The notes below the pieces were generated by a model. The model had not been told where the DNA came from. It saw only the letters and a list, made by a program, of their open reading frames with translations, and made no database searches. Positions 59,952-64,000 of a DNA stretch of 64,000 nucleotides are shown here, piece after piece. The first letter of the stretch is position 1, and every line of letters starts with the position of its first letter. The DNA is from Streptomyces sp. CB02980 (GTDB taxonomy: Bacteria > Actinomycetota > Actinomycetes > Streptomycetales > Streptomycetaceae). Both the position numbers and the translations under genes were made by a program. The stretch is from NCBI RefSeq assembly GCF_014451325.2, contig NZ_JACSCH020000020.1:1-64000 (forward strand), read 5' to 3'.

Positions 59952-61672
59952 AGCACCTCGTCCCGGCCCAGCGCGCGGGCCACCGCGAACAGATCGGGGC
60001 TGCGGGTGGCGCCCGTGAGGGCGACCCGCACCACGTTCGCGACCTCCCTCGGCGGGCCCGCCCAGCGCTCCGGGTCCCGGCGCCAGGAGGCCGTGTCGGG
60101 GGCGTAACCGTGCCGCCCCGCCAGCGCGCGGAGCGCGCCGTACCACTCCTCCGGCGTGGCGGCCGCCCCGCTTCCCTCCCGCACGGAGTCGACGGCGGAG
60201 TCGGCGACGGACTCGATGGCGGAGTCGATGGGGGACTCGGCGGCGTAGTCGGCGGTGAGCTTGTCGGCGAACGTGGCGGCGAACTCGCCGGCGATCCGGC
60301 GCACGAGATCCGGGTCCAGGCCGCCGTAACGGTCGTCGTCGGCCGCCGGAGGCGGGCCGAAGAGCTCCGCGAAGAAGAAGCCGTAGCGGTCGCGGAAGCA
60401 GGACCAGCGGTCCAGGTCCTTCCGGGCGGGCGCGCCCTCCGGCCGGCCCGCCGCCACTGCCGCCAGGGCGAGTCCCCGCTGCCGGGCGAGGACGGACCCG
60501 AGCTCCGGGTCGTACTCCTCGGCCCAGGCGAGGAGCTGGCCGTACAGCTCGTCGGGGGTGAGCGAGGCGATGAACTCCCGGCTCAGTGAGTGCAGTTTGG
60601 GCAGATCGAGCAGCGGCCCCGAAGGGCGCATGCCGTCGAGCCGGACGGGCGCGGCGAGCGCCTCGGCCGTGGGGACGTCCATGAGCCGGATGTTGGCGAG
60701 ACCGCGCAGATAGTGCTGGACCGCGGCCGGCGGATACCCGGCGGCCAGGTAGTAGTCCACCGACGCCTCGGGGTCCTTGCGCTTGCTGAGCTTGCGCCGC
60801 GAGGGCCCCTCGGCCTTCATCAGCGGCGCCAGATGCGCGTACGCGGGCGGGTCGAAGCCGAGCGCCGCGTGGAGCTGGAGATGGACCGGCGTCGAGGACA
60901 GCCACTCCTCGCCGCGCACCACCAGCGACACCCGCATCAGATGGTCGTCCACGACGTGCGCGAAGTGGTAGGTCGGCAGGGGGAGTTCCTCCTGCGAGGA
61001 CTTGAGCAGCACGACGTCGTTGCCGTTGTCCTGCATGGTGACGGCGGCGCGGATCCGGTCCGTGAACCGGACCCGGCCGGGGAACTCGTACGGGCAGCGG
61101 AACCGCACGACGTACGGCTCGCCGGCCGCCGTCCGGCGGGCTGCCTCCTCCGGTGCCAGCGTGCGGCACGGCGCCCACCGGCCGTAGTAGCCGATCGGTG
61201 AGCGGCCCGCGCGCTGCTCCTCCGCACTGCGGGCCAGCCGGTCCTTGTCGCAGAAGCAGGGGTACGCACGGTCCCGCCGCAGCAGTTCGCGCACATGGCT
61301 GAGGTAGACGTCCCGGCGCTCCGACTGCAGGTACGGGCCCCACTCCCCGGCACCGGTCACCCCGCCCTCGTCGGGTGCGAGCCCGAAGGCCGCGAGCAGC
61401 CGGGAGAACTCCTCGGCGGCGCCGGCCACTTGGCGTGACCGGTCGGTGTCCTCGACGCGCAGCACGTGCACACCACCCGACTGGTGGGCCAGGGCGCGCG
61501 CCACGGCCGCCGTGTAGAGGCCGCCGATGTGCAGATGTCCGGTGGGGCTCGGGGCGAAGCGCGTCACCTCGGCGCCCTCCGGCAGGGTGCGCGGCCGGAA
61601 CCGGCGCTCCCAGTCGGCCGGTTCCGGGAGATCGGGCGGGAACATCGCGTTGATGACGGACAGGTCGAGCAC
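59924..61672 (-). CDS. Glutamyl-tRNA synthetase-like protein (second copy type)
   Basis: A 582-residue class I synthetase. The HIGH motif appears as GHLHIG (45-50), the KMSKS loop as KLSKRKD, and the zinc region as PCFCDKD ... YYGRWAPC. It is longer than common GltX and has a Ser/Asp/Ala insert (SPIDSAIESVADSAVDSV). A housekeeping gltX normally lies elsewhere in streptomycetes, so this is probably an accessory copy, either a resistance form or a supplier of Glu-tRNA for a tRNA-dependent pathway. The GTG at 61672 has AGGAGGGA at good spacing. It is divergent from an exporter gene. Confidence 0.85.
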   Translation of the reverse strand: MLDLSVINAMFPPDLPEPADWERRFRPRTLPEGAEVTRFAPSPTGHLHIGGLYTAAVARALAHQSGGVHVLRVEDTDRSRQVAGAAEEFSRLLAAFGLAPDEGGVTGAGEWGPYLQSERRDVYLSHVRELLRRDRAYPCFCDKDRLARSAEEQRAGRSPIGYYGRWAPCRTLAPEEAARRTAAGEPYVVRFRCPYEFPGRVRFTDRIRAAVTMQDNGNDVVLLKSSQEELPLPTYHFAHVVDDHLMRVSLVVRGEEWLSSTPVHLQLHAALGFDPPAYAHLAPLMKAEGPSRRKLSKRKDPEASVDYYLAAGYPPAAVQHYLRGLANIRLMDVPTAEALAAPVRLDGMRPSGPLLDLPKLHSLSREFIASLTPDELYGQLLAWAEEYDPELGSVLARQRGLALAAVAAGRPEGAPARKDLDRWSCFRDRYGFFFAELFGPPPAADDDRYGGLDPDLVRRIAGEFAATFADKLTADYAAESPIDSAIESVADSAVDSVREGSGAAATPEEWYGALRALAGRHGYAPDTASWRRDPERWAGPPREVANVVRVALTGATRSPDLFAVARALGRDEVLRRLTAVAG

Positions 61673-61868
61673 GGTGGACTCCCTCCTGGGGTTCCTCGAT
61701 CGATCCACCGTAGGCCGGTGACCGGCCGATTCGAGACGGGCGGGGGCGCGAGGCTGCGGGACTCCGAACCCACTTCGGTGGTGTGGGCCCCGATCGGCGC
61801 GCACGGTCAGTAGCGTCCTGAGGGCCGATCCGTACGACACGGGCGGACGCGGAACAGAAAGGGGTGTG

Positions 61869-63251
61869 ATGGGCGGCACGCGCGCGGTGGCCCTGCTCGC
61901 GCTCGGCTCCTTCGCCATGGGGACCGACGCCTACGCGATGGCGGGGCTCCTCCCGGACATCGGCGCCGACCTGCAGGTCTCCGTCTCCCTCGCCGGGCAG
62001 TCCGTCACCGCCTTCACCCTCTGCTACGCCCTGGCCGCACCCCTGTTCTCGGCCGTCCTCGCCCGCTGGGGCACCCGTACGGTCCTGGTGACCGCGCTCG
62101 TGGTCTTCGTCGTCGCCAACGCCGGGACCGCACTGGCCGGTTCGTACGCCGGGCTCCTCGGCACCCGGGCCCTGGCCGGCGCCGGAGCGGGCCTCTTCAC
62201 CCCGGCGGCGGCCACCGCGGCCGTCGCGCTCGTGCCGCCCGAGCGGCGCGGGCGGGCCCTCGGCCTGGTGCTCGGCGGAATGAGCGCGGGGACCGTGCTC
62301 GGTGTGCCGCTCGGGCTGCTCGTGGCCGCCGACTCGGGCTGGCGTACCGCCCTGTGGCTGATCACCGGCCTCGGTGTGGTCGCCCTGGCCGGGGTGGGCA
62401 CCGCCCTTCCGCCGGTACGCGGGGCCGCGGCGCCCTCGCTGCGGGCCCGGTTCGGCGCCCTGACCCGGCCCCGGGTCGCCGTGGTCGTCGCCGTCACCTT
62501 CACCCAGACCGTCGCCAGCCTCGGGCTCTACACCTATCTGGAACCGGTCCTCCACCGGGTCGCCGACGTCGGCAGCGCCGTGCCGTACCTCTGGGTCTGG
62601 GGCATCGGCGGGGTCTGCGGCAGCCTCCTCGCGGGGACCCTCGTCGACCGGACCGGGAGACCCGCCCTGCTGGCGGTCGCCCTGCTCGGCACCCTCGGCG
62701 CCGCCCTGGCCCTGCTGCCGTGGACCGGAACCGTACCGGGCCTGGTCCTGCTGCCCCTGATCGTGTGGGGCGCGGTCGGCTGGGCCTTCGTCGTACCCCA
62801 GCAGCATCGACTGCTCGCGCGGGAGGGGGAGGGCGGCGCCGCCGCCGTCGGCCTCAACAGCTCCGCCACCTACCTCGGCGGCGCCGTCGGCTCCGCGCTC
62901 GGCGGCCTCGCCCTCGCCCACGGGCTCGACGCCCGCTGGCTCCCGCTCCCCGCCGCCGGGGTCGCTCTCGCGGGAGTCCTCTTCCACCTCACCGCGGTGC
63001 GCGCACTCGCCAGGCGCGAGGCCGGGGCCGGACACCGTGACATCGGAATCGACCGGCGCGACGCAGGGACCGAGCGGCGTGACACCGGGGCGGACCGGCG
63101 TGACGCCGGGGCCGAGCCGCGTGACGCCGCGACCGACCGGCGTGACGCTGCGACCGAGCCGCGTGACGCCGCGACCGACCATCGTGACAAGGACGGGACC
63201 GGAGCCGCGGGCGTGACCGCGGCCGAGGCCCTGGAAAGGAACACGCCATGA
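61869..63251 (+). CDS. MFS drug/metabolite exporter
   Basis: A 460-residue major facilitator with 12 membrane helices (to about 385). The DHA1-type start (MGTDAYAMAGLLPDIGADLQVS) and the loop VPPERRGRALGLVLGGMSAGTVLGVPLG (motif C-like, about 120-150) fit drug-type exporters of the AraJ/CmlA class. The last 70 residues are a charged heptad repeat (RDAATDR type). ATG at 61869 with AAAGGGG upstream; a GTG one codon earlier is possible. The stop overlaps the next gene (ATGA). Divergent from the synthetase-like gene, which suggests self-protection. Confidence 0.9.
   Translation: MGGTRAVALLALGSFAMGTDAYAMAGLLPDIGADLQVSVSLAGQSVTAFTLCYALAAPLFSAVLARWGTRTVLVTALVVFVVANAGTALAGSYAGLLGTRALAGAGAGLFTPAAATAAVALVPPERRGRALGLVLGGMSAGTVLGVPLGLLVAADSGWRTALWLITGLGVVALAGVGTALPPVRGAAAPSLRARFGALTRPRVAVVVAVTFTQTVASLGLYTYLEPVLHRVADVGSAVPYLWVWGIGGVCGSLLAGTLVDRTGRPALLAVALLGTLGAALALLPWTGTVPGLVLLPLIVWGAVGWAFVVPQQHRLLAREGEGGAAAVGLNSSATYLGGAVGSALGGLALAHGLDARWLPLPAAGVALAGVLFHLTAVRALARREAGAGHRDIGIDRRDAGTERRDTGADRRDAGAEPRDAATDRRDAATEPRDAATDHRDKDGTGAAGVTAAEALERNTP
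63043..63189. repeat. 21-base tandem repeat at MFS 3' end
   Basis: Seven heptapeptide units (RDIGIDR, RDAGTER, RDTGADR, RDAGAEP, RDAATDR, RDAATEP, RDAATDH) are coded by a 21-base repeat such as CGTGACGCCGCGACCGACC plus two bases. The tail is not part of the MFS fold. Confidence 0.92.
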
Positions 63252-64000
63252 AATTCGGCGTCAATCTGCCCAACTACGGGCCCGAGGCCACCCCCGACGC
63301 CCTCGCCGACTGGGCGCTGCGGGTCGAGTCGATGGGCTACCACTACGCGATGGTCTCCGACCACGTCGCGCTCACCCCGGACGTGCAGCACCTCTTCCCC
63401 GCCCCGTTCTACGACCCCTTCGCGACCCTCGCCTGGCTCGCGGGCGTCACCAGGACCGTGGGGCTCGGGACGACGGTGACGATCCTCCCGTACCGGCATC
63501 CCGTGCACACCGCCCGCGTCGCCGCCAACATCGACCGGTTCAGCAACGGCCGGCTCGTCTTCGGCGCCGCCGCCGGCTGGGCCGCCCGGGAGTTCGCCGT
63601 CCTCGACGTCCCGTACCGCAAGCGCGGGGCGATCAGCGACGAGTACCTCGCCGCGATCAAGGCCTGCTGGGCGACCGAGGTGGCCTCCTTCGACGGTGCC
63701 CACGTCTCCTTCCGCGAGGTGCACACCGGACCGCTGCCCGTGCAACGGCCCGGACCGCCCGTCTGGGTCGGCGGCCACAGCTACGGCGCGCTCCGCCGGG
63801 CCGTCCGGCTCGGCGACGCCTGGCACCCCACCTCGGTCTCCGGCGACTGGCTCCTCGGCGTCGGGCTGCCCGCGCTCCGCCAGGTCGCGGAGGAACACGA
63901 GCGACCCTTCCCCGACGTCTGCCCCCGGATCAAACTCCGCGTCACCTCCCGGCCGCTCGGCCCCGGGCGGCTGCTCGGCGAGGGCACCCAGGCGCAGATC
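63248..64000 (+). CDS. LLM class F420-dependent oxidoreductase (partial)
   Basis: The first 251 residues of a luciferase-like monooxygenase run off the window edge with no stop. The N-terminus is MKFGVNLPNYGPEATPDAL; YAMVSDHVAL, GLGTTVTILPYRHPV and NIDRFSNGRLVFGAAAGW follow, the pattern of F420-dependent (or FMN) LLM enzymes. The start overlaps the MFS stop (ATGA), so the pair is made together. It may take part in making or modifying the exported compound. Confidence 0.9.
   Translation, partial: MKFGVNLPNYGPEATPDALADWALRVESMGYHYAMVSDHVALTPDVQHLFPAPFYDPFATLAWLAGVTRTVGLGTTVTILPYRHPVHTARVAANIDRFSNGRLVFGAAAGWAAREFAVLDVPYRKRGAISDEYLAAIKACWATEVASFDGAHVSFREVHTGPLPVQRPGPPVWVGGHSYGALRRAVRLGDAWHPTSVSGDWLLGVGLPALRQVAEEHERPFPDVCPRIKLRVTSRPLGPGRLLGEGTQAQI

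Overview
The window is chromosomal DNA of a Streptomyces or a very close actinomycete. Codon third positions are almost all G or C, GTG starts and GGAGG-type ribosome sites are common, and the gene content (osaC/osaA/osaB, ftsK, clgR, lhr, recA-recX, gluABCD) is that of a streptomycete core region. It opens in the 3' end of a 23S rRNA gene.

Region by region: 1-350 is the end of an rRNA operon (23S tail, 5S, tRNA-Thr(GGT), terminator). 406-9800 is an osmotic-stress signalling block: the phosphatase/anti-sigma protein OsaC, divergent from the giant HAMP-repeat hybrid kinase OsaA and the response regulator OsaB. 9927-17189 is a core run: ftsK, a RodZ-like protein, rimO-pgsA-cinA (overlapping starts) and the Clp regulator clgR. 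17427-27407 holds a small membrane protein, an SDR, DNA repair genes nei2 and lhr, an AraC regulator with AzlC/AzlD amino-acid exporters, a toroid-like protein and a DUF3046 protein. 27426-28940 is an AI-2E family permease.

28937-40110 looks like an accessory block set between the DUF3046/AI-2E genes and recA. It holds a cytochrome bd oxidase with a short CydB, a NarL-type two-component system, a divergent pair of NIS siderophore synthetases, a probable Fe-S regulator with a DUF3291 protein, a GPP34 protein, two degraded genes and many short tandem repeats. 40157-42031 is recA (with a LexA-type operator) and recX. 42075-43292 is a cysteine dioxygenase/rhodanese operon preceded by a promoter and a 15-codon, three-cysteine leader ORF, a candidate cysteine attenuator. 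43289-45094 is an FAD monooxygenase. 45287-48654 is the glutamate ABC importer gluABCD, divergent from an OmpR-type two-component system, followed by a TAXI-type binding protein.

52582-59878 is the most unusual part. Three secreted seven-bladed RCC1 beta-propellers sit in tandem, divergent from three more secreted proteins, two of which share a disulfide-patterned domain with identical cysteine spacing. None of the six has an assigned function here. The window closes with a second glutamyl-tRNA synthetase-like gene divergent from an MFS exporter that is translationally coupled to an F420-type luciferase-like oxidoreductase (cut by the window edge), which looks like part of a small biosynthetic or resistance locus.
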